From the NCBI GenBank assembly GCA_023014335.1, contig JAECYW010000003.1, forward strand, positions 1,240,001 to 1,304,000: a DNA stretch of 64,000 nt, in the 5' to 3' direction. Under the pieces are notes generated by a model. It was given only the letters and a program-made list of their open reading frames with translations. It searched no databases and was not told where the DNA came from. The position numbers and the translations under genes were made by a program. How positions within the stretch are numbered: position 1 is the first letter of the stretch; every line of letters starts with the position of its first letter. Source of the stretch: Galerina marginata. Taxonomy: Eukaryota > Basidiomycota > Agaricomycetes > Agaricales > Galerinaceae. Below are positions 21,510 to 33,260 of this stretch, in pieces.

Positions 21510-21705
21510 AGCAGCGACGACACAGATACCATTCGCAACGTTACGGATCTAGGTCAATGGATAATCACTAGAATAGTTGAGTCGCTGCTAAAACTCACAG
21601 CAACCCCATAAAATCTGTCTAATCATTCGATTTAACATGCAGCACAAACTAACTAGAGTCATGGTGAGCTCACCGCATTTGACATTTATGGTGTATTCTC
21701 GTCGG

Positions 21706-22867
21706 TCACCACCTGATAATAGATAGATCTTGACAGAATCTGCAACCGGTAATCAGCGAGGGTACGAGCCCAGAGTCCGCGGACCAATAAACGAGACCTT
21801 GTTCTGTTATCACGATGCTTTGACCTAGATCACAGAAGGAAAGGTATGTGGGCCGGAGTGCGCTCTTCTTCATCTGGTTGAAAACATCGGGAAGCAAAAT
21901 GGGGCCCCAAGATCCAGAGGCGAGCGATTCAACAAGCACGAAATGAGTTCCAATACGAGGATCGTGAAGCATGAGCGTTTTAGACACCGAGGAATATTGA
22001 ATATACGACCTAATGGATGTGTTAAAGCAAGATAGAGAACGTAAATGACCAAAGCCTACGGATAATAGTCTAGTTTGACCGCTTTCGTTTGTGAAGATGT
22101 TCCCAAATTAAATTCAACTCTAGAACAGTCAAAATTATGAGTATTATCTTAAGCTATACTAGGTAATATAGTTACATCGTTCTAGTTCCACGAGACACAA
22201 CCAAGAGACTAAGTTCGTTGAAAAGAACCAAGTTGGATATTGTCTGGGAGTCTGGTGAATTTGGAAAAACACTAGAGTGTTCATATTTTCGGAGAGGAAA
22301 ATCCGTTGAGGTGTCTAATGAACCTCAGCGCTCGTTTTAGAGTGGCTCACACATTTTAACTGCATTGACTCACCTTTATTTTGATTATGGGACCGTATTT
22401 CCCGCAAAACAAGGCCTTTTCCTACGGACGATACTAGGATACCATTGTAGCACGTAACGATTCCGTAATCATGTTTTGTGGATCCTGGGGGGTGGGCGAC
22501 GATAGAAAGTCCCGCCTGTATTGTGAGTAGAGGAATACCATTTTCGGTGTACTCCAAGATCATATAATTGCCTTGGTCGCCAAGTAAGACCAGATGAGAG
22601 GACGCGGAAAGCAGGAGCCACTGCATGTCGAGGACCTCAGAGGGAAGAGCGATGGTTTGTAAGACAGTTCCATTCGACGTATCACACAAGTATAGAACAG
22701 GCTCGCGTTTGACTGAATCCAAGGTCTGAGCAATTACCCGGGAGAACTCTTCATAATAGTGCAAACTCACGAGATACAACTACGTTGCAGCTGGGAGCAG
22801 GACAGAAAAGTATTTTGTGGACTTTGCCCTTTGAGCGGGTCGAGGATACGGAGGCTTCGAAGTTCAT
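21706..22867 (-). CDS. beta-propeller-like protein
   Basis: A multi-exon minus-strand gene; the ATG at 22867 is the first plausible start, but an upstream exon is possible. Exons that join in phase encode KVHKILFCPAPSCNVVV, LKREPVLYLCDTSNGTVLQT, SSHLVLLGDQGNYMILEYTE, IVTCYNGILVSSVGKGLVL and, after about a 130-bp intron, LLSVGFGHLRSL, then GQSIVITEQGLVYWSADSG. Alternating beta-strand patterns ending in hydrophobic-Y/W-x-x residues suggest a WD40-type propeller, though no classical GH...WD pair is complete. The gene lies head-on upstream of the JmjC gene on the same strand. No membrane helix was seen, unlike the two propeller genes at 26804-28436 and 60674-62542. Confidence 0.45.
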
Positions 22868-23436
22868 ACCGGGGAGGGATCCGATGCACAAAAGAAAAAG
22901 AGAAGGAAATGTGAATTGTCGGAAAAGTTGTTGGGTAATCTTTGTGCAGTGCACCGACGTTAGGTTGGAACTCAGCATATTACATAACATACAGTGCCGA
23001 TTGCAAGAAGGTTGAGATTCAGACTAAGTTAGCAAACAAAAGAGTGACCCAACAGGGGTTTACTGTATCCTGCCTCATTTGCCCATTGAGAAGACAATCA
23101 AATGAGGTAAAGGTATGGATGGTCTCATGCACGATCGACCAGCTGTACGTAAGGTGACCATCCGTTACAATCAGCATGTGATCGCTTTTAATTCTCCAAT
23201 ATCACACGGTGCGTTGATTTTTAAGTATTAAACGCAAAGGTTTTTCGCATTTTAAAGTAAAACTGTGGATTTGGTTCGTGTCCCCACCTCCTAAATACTG
23301 TATCGTTTCGACCAATGTTCATGTAACGTGTGACGCGAGGTCATGAACTGAACAGACCAGTGGAGACCGAGGGCAACGAACAGGCAGAGTGAGAGAAACA
23401 GATCCACACAACTTCTCATTTATAATTCCATTAGTT
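22868..23436. other. intergenic
   Basis: May contain a 5' exon of the propeller gene (frame up to 22990). Positions 23296-23321 carry a 26-bp string that recurs with one mismatch at 31693-31718. Otherwise nothing was seen. Confidence 0.35.
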
Positions 23437-25690
23437 TCATCTTTTAACTAACTTACTCAATGTGGGACACCACACGTATTGTCGCGGTTTTTGACTCTCC
23501 TTCAGTGCATCGCAAGGTGCAAGGAGGGAGAGCCTACCGCTTGGGGTCGCATTCCGTGAGACCCAAGCCGCTGATTCAGATAGACTGCTTACGGGTCGAC
23601 AGCAGAGGACTATATAGAGAACTTGTATCGTAAATACCCCACCATATGGCTCAGCCACGTGGAGGTTGCGTTGCGTTGCGCCTCTAGTGCTTGAGGCGAT
23701 GTTATGCTGGCATGCGAGAGATTGATGGATCCGGCTCGGCACAACTCGAATGCTTGAAAAGGCATCAATAAGTATAGAAAGACGGGATGGGAGTGAATCA
23801 AAGCTGACGTACCTTGAGAATAAGTTCCTTGTCACCAACATCATAGTAGCATTGACAACCCAGCCTACCGAACGATCTCGAAGAGTCCCTAACGTTGTGT
23901 CGGGCTTGATGACCGTGGCTCCGGCAGACATTTGGGCTGAGACCTCTTCGACAATATCGTGTGCAGATCGCTTCATGCTGAGCTTTAGAATTCGTTGGAT
24001 CCCGACATCGAGAGGCTAAAAGATGCCTGTACAACCGCCAGGAATAAAGACGACGATGATATTGGGGTGCTTCTTCATCAAGGTGAGAAACTCGTCAGAT
24101 TTGTGAACGGACGGACCAAAAATCAATTTTCCAGATTGAACATTGTGAAACGAGGGAGACCTGAATCGGATTTGGTCATGTCAAATTAGGGCGTAATAAT
24201 GTTGTTGACCAGCGCCCACATACTTTCTTGTGTCGACCAGTACGTGGCCGACTTTGACGAGAGCATTGTATATCCAAGGTTTCGAGCTTCGAGATAGGAA
24301 GACGCCTTCGTGCCGGGACAAGAGGCTGGGGTTTTTGGAAGATGGATTGCATCAAAAGCGAAACACCGCTAGCAGAATGGACAGGACCAAGCTGATCGCC
24401 CGTTTCTCTTCTTGACCGATGGTAGAGACTTGCTTGGCACCTGATATTGTCCATGTTCGTTCAGTACCTTGTTGGTAGACAAGTTGGGTTTGGTCGGTGT
24501 TGACTCGAAGCCAAGCGAGGACAGCGTGATCACGGACGATTGATGTTTCTCGAAGGAAGGCATTTGTGACCTTGTTCGTGGTTCGCCGGAAGCTTCTGAG
24601 CAGCTTTTGTAGCCCGACGTTTGCTCCATCCCATAGTGTTATGAAGAAACTTGCGGACAAAAGCATCCGAGCACTTGAAATATGTGCCGTCCTTTCGCGG
24701 CTGGCTAAAAAGGTGAGGTGCTATCTTCTGGATAGCGGCAACCATGATGGCACGGATCGTCAACAGGGTAAGTGCAACACCAACATCGCGCAAAGACGCG
24801 AGGTGGGTTTTGATAGAATCCACCATTTCGGGGTAAGGAGACTAAGGGGTGAAAAGTCAGTAATATTCAAAGTAAGAGGTGATGAACGAACCAAAACTCC
24901 AACCCTAGTCGATTCACCTCGAGGTGAATTCCCTTTCACTACTTGATCAGGGACACTCTGCTTCCATTTTGATACGACCCTCTCCTTGGCGTCCTGATCA
25001 ATCCATCGCCCAACGACCTGATCAGCTGCTGAGCTTCCTCGGTTATGGCGCAGGGTTTCCAGAGTTGTCCTGCTCATTCTCGATCTGCATCCAGAGGAAC
25101 GGAAAAAACCAATTGACACGTTTCGATGATCTCGCGTGCGTTTGCGGCCCGCAGTCCTCTTTTTCCGACAATCTTCTTTGAATTGGCGCCTAGGTCGAGA
25201 GTCTTCTGCAGTCGATGAACCTACTGCAGTGGTATCAAATTCCTCCAAGCCGGTACGTTTCTACTCGCATGCTTGATGTTAGGAGAAGAATGCGCATGAA
25301 ATTTATGAGAACACGCACTCGTTTTTGACCAGGTACCCAACCTGCCGCCAGCTTCTTTTGGGTCTCTCTTACACGAAACTTGCTAACTCAATCCCGTACC
25401 AATTCCCTCTGACAAGCTTGAGTTCTCTGTTCCTGTAGCTCTGCATCAATGATAGTCCTTTCGCTGTTGTCCCTGATAAGTTGAAAATCCCGCTGGTTGA
25501 CTTCTTCCTTCTGTTCCTGTGTCGCCACCGCCCCATAGAGTGTAAGTTTTCCCTTTTGGTTCGGCAACCTTGGAAAGCTTGATGTGTCTATTGGGTTTCT
25601 CGAAGTCGTCGTCCGAGTCACTTGAGTAGCTGTCGTCGTCTGGCCCATTGCCGAAGCCATCGTCCTCGAGATCTCCCCAACTTCCAAGCG
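23437..25690 (-). pseudogene. pogo/DDE-1 family transposase, inactivated
   Basis: In minus-strand order this shows an N-terminal charged coiled-coil region (EVNQRDFQLIRDNSERTIID), then VGRWIDQDAKERVVSKWK. A helix-turn-helix part follows (KCSDAFVRKFLHNTMGWSKR). Next comes the catalytic domain with its first Asp in RVNTDQTQLVYQQGT, the second in WKIDFWSVR, and the third in PLDVGIQR. It ends with MKRSAHDIVEEVSAQM and GTLRDRSVGWVVNA. The domain order and motifs match mushroom DDE-1 (pogo-like, CENP-B-type HTH) transposases. It is dead: the segment between the second Asp and the PLD motif shifts frame, and the conserved Gln before PLD is a TAG stop (24016-24018). No terminal repeats were identified. 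Confidence 0.75.
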
Positions 25691-26803
25691 CAGGAGGTTG
25701 ATCTTCGGTATTGGCCAGAGGTAAAGGCGCCCACTCGAGGTGGTAGTAGGAACAACTGTGGAGGTACCACGGGAAGTGTACCTGCATCGCCTGCGCAGGT
25801 ATATCCTTCGTCCCAGCCTCGGCTCCTATCAAACAACCAATATTTACACGACTTCCGTCCCCAAACACTTTTTCAGCTGCACCCGACGACCCGACACCAA
25901 CATCGGCACCTTTTTCAAGTCGCAAACTGAGACTCATGCAGATGAAGAGCTTCCTGCACTTCTAATTTGCGCGGCGGTCCAAAGGGAGGTCGACGCTTCT
26001 TTTTCGATGAACTGGGTTGTGGGGTCAGTGCATCACGAGAGCCTTTTCCACGTTTCTCGGAAGGCGGAGAGTTTCTGGGAGATGGCGTCAAGGAAGGAAG
26101 AGGAAAGGTGAATATAAACGAAGATTGAGGGAGTTCAGAAAGGACCCTATCTTTGATATTGGGATCAAGGTTAGAAACGGGACCAAGCTAGGTCAAGAAG
26201 GTCAGTAAGGGTTGTCGACTTGTGGATTATCGATTATTATTAACACCCACCCTAGCAATAATATTACAGGCAATGTAGTTGAAAAGTTTGAGGCGTTGTG
26301 CAATGATATCCGATGGCGCGGGCCCGGGAAGAGGGTTGTCAAATGGAGAGTTGTAGCGCCGCAAGGCATTATCGGCCAGAACACCGCAGGAATGTCCATC
26401 AATTGGGGCAGTGATTGGGACTCATTGGGAGAGGCTTGAGCCGCTTGACGGTCATTGTGACGGAGCTTGACCGTTGACGCGTTGACGGTCGGTTCAGTAT
26501 CCAACACGTGATGCGCGACCCATGCCGACTTGACTCTTGAGCTTCTCCGGGGACCGGCATATGCGCTGTCCTGTATGCTATTCAAATACTTTTTCCTCTA
26601 CTCGATCTTGCTTCGTCGCAACACCTCGAGAACCTTTCAACCGACGGTAACCTTTCAATGATATGGAGCTCTAATGAACGGAATCTCGGTCTTGGACTTC
26701 TAGACCAATCCCTGGTATTGAGGGTTCTGCCCGCTACCTCGTCATGGATTTTAATTGGGAAGCAATAGAGGTCAATTACTTTGTTCAATATTTACGCATG
26801 AAA
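25691..26803. other. intergenic, transposon flank
   Basis: Minus-strand frames up to 25937 may be the decayed N-terminus of the DDE-1 relic (an acidic DDDSYSSDSDDDFEKPNRH stretch). Around 26440-26485 the phrase TTGACGGTC occurs in variant copies. No separate gene is supported. Confidence 0.35.
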
Positions 26804-28436
26804 CTAACTACGAGATTGTTTGAGAAGTAAGGCTAAAATATAGATTATAGGAAGATAAAGAAGAAGTAGCAATGTTCCGATACAAAAAACATTCTGGGAT
26901 AGTATCGAGGGTATAATACAGCAACGCCTAGAGGCTTTTAACTTTCAAAGCATGTGAATTAAGTTTTAAAAAACAGAAAAGGTATTTACTCACATCTTTC
27001 CAACCCCAAACCATTAGAGCGCCTCCTCCCGATCCAGCGGCCAGCATTCTGTGATCATATGTGGCCTACGAACAGTACTGGATCAACGAAAAGTTTATGA
27101 CAGGGTAAAAATTGACCTACATCAACAGACCTGTACGCATCTACGGAGGATTGGTGATCTTTTGCAGGGGCTGACTTAAAAACACATACCAGCATATGTA
27201 GGGCCTTGAAGACGATATATCTGGGTGCGGGTGGTGGTGTTATACATACAAATACCGCCAGTCTCTCCGACGACAACTTGATTATTGCCGACAAAAACAA
27301 TGCCCAGGATGACATTGGATTGTGGACGAATATTCTGTGGTATTGAGCCGCAATGAATTAGTTGTGGTAACGAGAAAATCTCAACGCCATCACGAAGATT
27401 GGTAAATGCCAAGGTAGAATAATCTTTGTTGATAGTTGCCGAACCACTGTCATATTAAGCCTGGTGTCAATTAATCGGTTGAATCTACATGTCAGCGGAC
27501 GCACATTCGCCTGTTAATTTCAATAGATCGTACTAACTTCCAAGGTTAAGATGATATATTGCCCTGAGTACGCTGGTGTCAGGCACTCTGGACAAAATAT
27601 GATACACTAGACGACTTACAGGATACTACTCTGCCCGGCTGGGTGGGAATCAACAAAAGAGAGCAGGGCATCTTCTTGGTTCCGGAGAAAATGGATTGTA
27701 TGTAGACATTTACCATGAAGAATCTGGCGAGGAATCGCAAGAGGAATGTCAAGGAGGGTGTGACCCGTTTTTCTAGCACCGCATGGGGCTTGAGGCACCA
27801 TGGACAGAGAAAATACTACTGATGTTGGCATTACGCCAGTCCTATGTGTCCCTACCTTCCATAGTTGCAAGTCTTGGTCACCGACTGCAGCAACCAAAGT
27901 CCCATCAGACGTGATACTCTCTACTGCCCCTTGGATAGAGGTCTTCAACCCGAGAGAAAATGGCAAATGAAATAGATACTGCACTTATTGATATTAATAA
28001 TAGAAGGGGGACAAGAAACAAAACAGGGCATACTGATAAATGTGGCAGGGATGTCCGAGAAAGGATTGAAATACACCCATTCGCGATGTAAGATGGAGCG
28101 GCACGAGAGTAGAGCATAACTGAGCCGTCGGTGGAGCCGACCCAGAACGTATCGCGCCACCGACTCATGCGAGCCCAGGAGATAACGGTAACTTCTGCGC
28201 CTATGTTTATCGACTGCCTGAGAAGGCCAGATAATGGATCCCATATTTTAAGCACACCGGAGCTACCTTCATCATTTGTTACTTTAATAAATTACTAATG
28301 GCGATGATAAACAAAGCGCACCTCCGGTCAAGATCTGGCTCCCGTTGGAAGAGATGCACACAGCATAAATCACCTCATCTAGACACGGCGGGACCTTGTG
28401 TTTCGGTGAAAAGCAAAAGGTAGTTGGTTGCGACAT
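26804..28436 (-). CDS. beta-propeller (WD40-like) protein with C-terminal membrane helix
   Basis: The start is the ATG at 28436. Exon 1 (28436-28322) and exon 2 (28266-28034) join in phase to give ISSNGSQILTGGSSGVLKIW, a WD40-type blade, then WVGSTDGSVMLYS. Exon 3 (from 27978) gives GTLVAAVGDQDLQLWK. Later exons give YSTLAFTNLRDGVEIF, NNQVVVGETGGICMYN and MLAAGSGGALMVWGW. The last exon begins LKASRRCC and encodes a hydrophobic segment, FCIGTLLLLLYLPIIYILAL, ending nine residues later at a TAG (26804-26806). This architecture of a soluble propeller with a single helix at the extreme C-terminus implies a tail-anchored membrane protein. It is shared with 60674-62542. Function is unknown; propellers usually mediate protein interaction. 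Some inner exon borders are approximate. Confidence 0.65.
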
Positions 28437-30260
28437 TCGAGGACAAATGATAAACATCCAGGCGTTCAGCGGGGCCTATGGTTTAAGATATTTCTCGCGG
28501 AGTACAGAGTCCAGAAGCTGAGGCATGCGATCATGACAATCGACGTGCGAAAGCAAGGAACTAATGAGTGTTAATGATCGAGAATTTTCGAAGAGTGTAA
28601 GGAGCAAATAAGATGGTCCGGCCAAATCAGGCGACTTGAGCTGAACTCAATTTGGCAAAAGCTCGATAGCTGACACAACGTGCTCAACTCCGACTCGGAC
28701 GCCGGACGATCGGCATTCGGGACAATAAAGTACAGTCATTTTGTCGAATCAAAGTCGGTATGGACCGGGAAATTCTCGACTATTCCATGGCGTCCACTTC
28801 CTTGCGATACGTACCCGGTACAGTGTACCCAATTCCGCTAAGGAATCACGACCGGCTAATGTGTCGCGTTATATCTGGCGAAGCGATTGACAACACATTC
28901 AACACATTTCTTTCGTATGAGGAAACTCGCGACGAGGGGATTGCCTTTCCACCGGCCCGCGAGTGGTGCCCATCTCAAAGTGTTTGTGGTCAGTGCTAGT
29001 AATTTGTATCGAAGCTGGCTCCACAATTCTGAGAGATTACAGGCCCAGATTTCGGCAAAACCCTGAGAATTTCCAAACCCTGTGGGCAGGTAGGCTCACC
29101 AGGAAGGGGTGGTTACAACCTAAAGGTAGCACTGGGTTGGCAGGACTCTTTGTACGTCGGTCTTCAGGTAGTCGTTCATTCTAGTTCCGCCAACGTTACC
29201 GAAGTTTGACACTGGCAGAAATTTATCAAGGGACGCATACAGCATTATACCAAGGAGAAGTCGCTTATCAAAGGTCTTACTATAACGAAGCAAAGCCCAG
29301 AGGTGATCCGACTTATTCAAAAAGAGGTAAGGTCACAAGTGCCTCTATTTGTCTATGCTTACATCTTCAAAGGCGGAGCAACAATATGATGTCCTTTCCA
29401 GATACGAAAACAGTTGGCCGAGTAGGGACATTATTTCAACGTACCTAAGTAATGCTTCCAAGGGAACTGGGACGTGAGACACCAGTGACGCACCTATCCT
29501 AAGCGGGCACAAATCTGCGTCCAAATATGGGCATAGGATTTAGGCTTTTTTGGGATGACAGACCATTGATCCAAATTAGGAAAGAGATTATTGAGCTCTA
29601 ATTAGAAACAAACCCATGTAATTGCTCTCACTGCCGCGCCCGGACTACTTTGCTGGGGGCCTGGGGCTGCAAAATCCACGGCAAGTTGTTTGGATTTTGC
29701 AAAGTCACGTGTCTCCACCGTAGGATTGGCAAAATAGGATTGGCAAAATTCAAACAACGTACCGTCGGATTTTGCACACTCGCCAAAATAATCCAGACGC
29801 GGGAGTGTCTGTGGTCCCTCAGCTACCCCGGCCAACGTACCCACTTAGGACACAAGGACCTATTCCATCGTACTTTTTGTCGGGTCAGCTGGTAATCGAT
29901 CTATATTCCTGAACACAAGTTTGATAACTGATTTGGCCGGAGGCGCCCATAGGAAGATACTGCCAGTGGTGTCCGGGCTATTTTACCACCGCGAAATTCT
30001 TCAAAATGTTTTTTTTGTAAGTTCTGGATTTGTGATCTCTCAATCTTCAAAGAAAAAAAATCGGGCGAAATTCAAGGCATACCCAGATTCGTATGAATAT
30101 CGTGAGATTGTCGATCCAGGAATTACATCGCTGTCAAATAACAAGGCCTTAATTGTTCTTTGCTGGCCATGGGCACCTTGTCCTCTTGGAGACTCTAGCT
30201 AGGCTCCGGGTTTGGAAATGCTGAAACGGACAAGCGTAGCTGGTGGACTGGCCGGACTAA
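28437..30260. other. intergenic with palindromic repeat
   Basis: No gene is supported. It contains the string ATTGAGCTCTAATTAGAA near 29589, also found near 3755, and the imperfect palindrome at 29668-29775. Confidence 0.4.
29668..29775. repeat. MITE-like imperfect palindrome
   Basis: The left arm, 29668-29703 (TGCAAAATCC...GGATTTTGCAAA), is matched in inverse by the right arm, 29740-29775 (GGCAAAATT...CGGATTTTGCA), with about 36 bp between. Each arm itself has inverted GCAAAATCC ends. The right side also holds a 14-bp tandem duplication (AGGATTGGCAAAAT twice). The total length of about 110 bp fits a very small foldback element. Confidence 0.55.
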
Positions 30261-30267
30261 TATAAGA
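30261..30267 (+). promoter_or_regulatory. TATA box of the dynamin-like gene
   Basis: TATAAGA lies 75 bp upstream of the ATG at 30336, a normal distance for a fungal core promoter. Confidence 0.45.
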
Positions 30268-30335
30268 GCCTGTCTCTCGTACTAGTAAAAGTAAATTCGT
30301 TTGTCCCACCACCACCGTTCACCTGAAACCACAGT

Positions 30336-31638
30336 ATGTCGCATCCTAAGGTCGTACTTGTAGGACCTAGGGCCAGTGGTAAGTTTGTACGCTAATTCTA
30401 ACCTTGTCACCTCATTCTAACCGATTACAAGGTAAATCAACACTTGTGGCCAGTATTTCAGGGGTAAGACAATTGTGCAATATTGTTGTTCAGCCCCACT
30501 TATAATAGGACGCAGGTTCTACTGGGGACTAGTACTACATGTCCCGTTGAGTGGAATATCCGTCGGTCTGACACTCACACCTGGTCGGCCAAGGTCTCTG
30601 TTGGCTACTTCTCCCCCAAATGTTTTGATTCCCAAAAGCTTCGCGTTCATGGCTTCCTCTCCCTCAGCGACGAGGAGGGTCCATGCTATAGCCCTGCTCA
30701 ATTGTTACGCCTTCTTAGGAAAGCCGAAATAGCAGGGTTCTCGCCTGGCCAAGATATACAAGCTATTCTTTCTATGAATGAAATTACGGTTTCTCGCAAC
30801 TATTCCAACATCTTGCATTCTTCCTTGCCTTCCAGAGGTGTGATCTACGTGGAATTACTGGCTCCGTCATTTTCACCCAGAGAAATTACAATCGTGGATC
30901 TTCCAGGCAAGTATTCGGTATTTTTCGATGGAGGTCGATTTAAGGATGTTAACTCCTGTTGAGAAATTCACAGGTCTAAGGGAAACCGGGTATTCAGACA
31001 TCATCAGACACACGAAGAACGTTGCTCGTTTCTATGCCGCGCAGGAAGGAATGGCTCTTGCCGTCGTAATACGCATAACAGGTGCGCTCCGCATTCGGTT
31101 CATCAACCCGTGCCCCGGATCACTTAACGAGAACCTCAGATACAAAATCAAGGCCTCCAGCACTTTCTGCGATCGGAGAAGGAAAATGGATCAAGGGGGC
31201 AGCAGGTATGCCTTCACTCTGTTTTGGGGGACCAAATTCTAAAGCTCGAGTTTTCCCTCAGTGATCTTAACCCATGGACAAGGAAATGTTGCAGCAACAC
31301 ATTGGCTAGAAATCCTGGCCGGAACAACAGAAAAACCATACATCCCTCTCTGCTTTCATCTCCCTGACCTGCGGTCCTCATTTGCATTTACTGAGCCAGA
31401 TATTTGCCGTCTGCGACAGGATGAAGCAGCCCACTTCTTATTCTTTGAACCCTGGTCTTTGCTACCCCATCAGACAACCGCTCAATTGGGTGTTGTAAAC
31501 ATCCTGAGGCAGTGGGAACTTACATGGAACCTGGAGAAAAGCAAATATAGGCAGCGATCACAGCGACCACAACATACAGTCTGTTGGAAAGTATTGTTTG
31601 TACCGCTTTTAATATTGCTCTTCTTCTTCATGTTGTAA
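30336..31638 (+). CDS. compact dynamin-like GTPase with C-terminal hydrophobic helix
   Basis: Six exons (30336-30378, 30432-30463, 30516-30906, 30974-31081, 31140-31205, 31262-31638) join in perfect phase to a 338-aa protein. The intron after 30906 is GC-AG. G1 (P-loop) is GPRASGKST near residue 10. The dynamin-type Thr-rich G2 with a TCPVEW box follows (TSTTCPVEW). G3 is DLPG, followed by LAVVIRITD. The region expected to be G4 (TKxD) reads LTHGQG, so the guanine-specificity motif is degenerate. The protein ends shortly after the GTPase domain with VCWKVLFVPLLILLFFFML. Classical dynamins continue for several hundred residues with stalk and GED, which are absent. Open, phase-consistent exons and a TATA box suggest a retained gene, perhaps a membrane-anchored, nucleotide-binding-impaired derivative. 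Confidence 0.7.
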
Positions 31639-31911
31639 ATCTGCTGAGTATTTTAGTTCGTTTGCCGCTCAGTGTATTTTATGCATTAAAGTTACTGTAT
31701 CGTTTCGACCCATGTTCAGGCTATGTTACGCGTTACATCCATAGTTCAGTAGGCTACATGTTCGTAACCAAATGCTACGCGTTGCAAACAGGAAAATAGG
31801 TTCACTTTCTGGATTCTGACAGGAGATCACTCTCAGTGCCTGGGTTAAGGAATATATAAGCAAGACTGTCGGCCTTTCTATTTTTTAATTTCGTTTATTA
31901 CATATCACTGT
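31639..31911. other. intergenic
   Basis: Holds a 26-bp string at 31693-31718 shared with 23296-23321 (one mismatch), and a TATA-like TATATAAG near 31854. Confidence 0.35.
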
Positions 31912-33260
31912 TTAGATAAAAAGGCACGTTCGTGCTGCGTTTGGGTCATTGTCCAAGCGGCGAATGCTATTTCTAAGGAGTCTGCTAAAGCGAATATGAA
32001 ACAGCAATGGTAAGCTGAGGTTCAGAGGACAGAACGGCTCGTACTTACACTGCATCCTTCCCAGTTCCGTATCAATGACATAGTCTGCTCCACGCCTACA
32101 ACGGAGCAGTTTGTTGTCGTCTACCTTTAACGCTGAGTCATAGGAATCTGTCTCAATAATTTTATTAGGCTTGCCCTCACGAATTGTGGTATAGGAACAC
32201 TCACATTGGTTGTCGTTCATCCCTTCGAAAACCATTCTATCCAGACATTCGCCAACGCATTGAACGTGAGTCCAAAAAGCCGGTAGTTTAAACCCCAACA
32301 CCACCACCTGGCCTAGGCCTCGACACGCTCGTTGAACTCTACTGCCACACCCTCATCATCGTGATCAACATCTAGGAGCATAGATAATGGTTAGCACGCT
32401 ACCAAGTAGAACAAGGAAAAAATCACCCAAATTCCACAATCTGAGCTGCGCAGTACCTGCTGTCAACATTAGGTCGTCCGTGGTTTGAAAGCCATCGAAA
32501 TTGCGGTCTCGACAAGATGTAGTCAAAAGTGTTGTCATCTTCGTGGTTGACAATGCCAGCGGAATGACGGCGGATATACAGGCGGATGGGCTGACCTACT
32601 GAATGTACATGAGATAATGGCGAGGAAGAGAAAGAAAGGAAATTGACGCACGACTCGATTGGATATGCAAGTCAGGTCGCGCTGCATCACGTTTTCCTGC
32701 TGCAGGTGAACTCAACTCCTTTCTTGCGGGTCTGTACGGTGGCCAGGTTTGAACATATACCGAGCCATGTCATATGGCGAGCAAGTTAAAGCAGGCAGAA
32801 TGAGGCGATACATCCCTACATACCTTGTACCGGGTACACCTTGGTTGCCAACTTCCTGAAACTTCAATAGGCTGCAGGCTTGCACGTCGAAGTAGTCGAG
32901 TAGGCTGGGAGGCTGGGACAAGGCTGGAGGCTGATACGGCAGGAGGGATACATTCTTCCCGCAGTGGATTCCTTGTCACCCAGTTGATGCATTGAACACG
33001 GCTCAAATGCTGGTGGGGGCTCAACGCTCACGATGGTGACATTCGGGATCGATGACTTGAAGACATGTCAGAAAACAAAACAACCTTGAACTAAGACACT
33101 TATAAGATACACCAAGGCTCTGACGAATGAGGAATGAGGAGAAGGGTGGTTGAGAAGCCAAGGTGAATGTTGCTGACCTTTTATTGGCGAAGCATCTGGA
33201 CCGCAGCGACCACGTTGACAAGGTGGACACGGGTGTGCATTAACCATTATCCACGTCAAT
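31912..33260 (-). other. possible unresolved minus-strand gene
   Basis: Several minus-strand stretches look coding but I could not assemble them. They are a Cys-rich segment (CVGECLDRMVFEGMNDNQCE, about 32270-32210) followed by LRCRRGADYVIDTELG; a segment LLDYFDVQACSLLKFQEVG near 32900; and an upstream HPCPPCQRGRCG near 33240. The cysteines might suggest a small extracellular domain. No domain is recognised and no start can be chosen. Confidence 0.25.
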
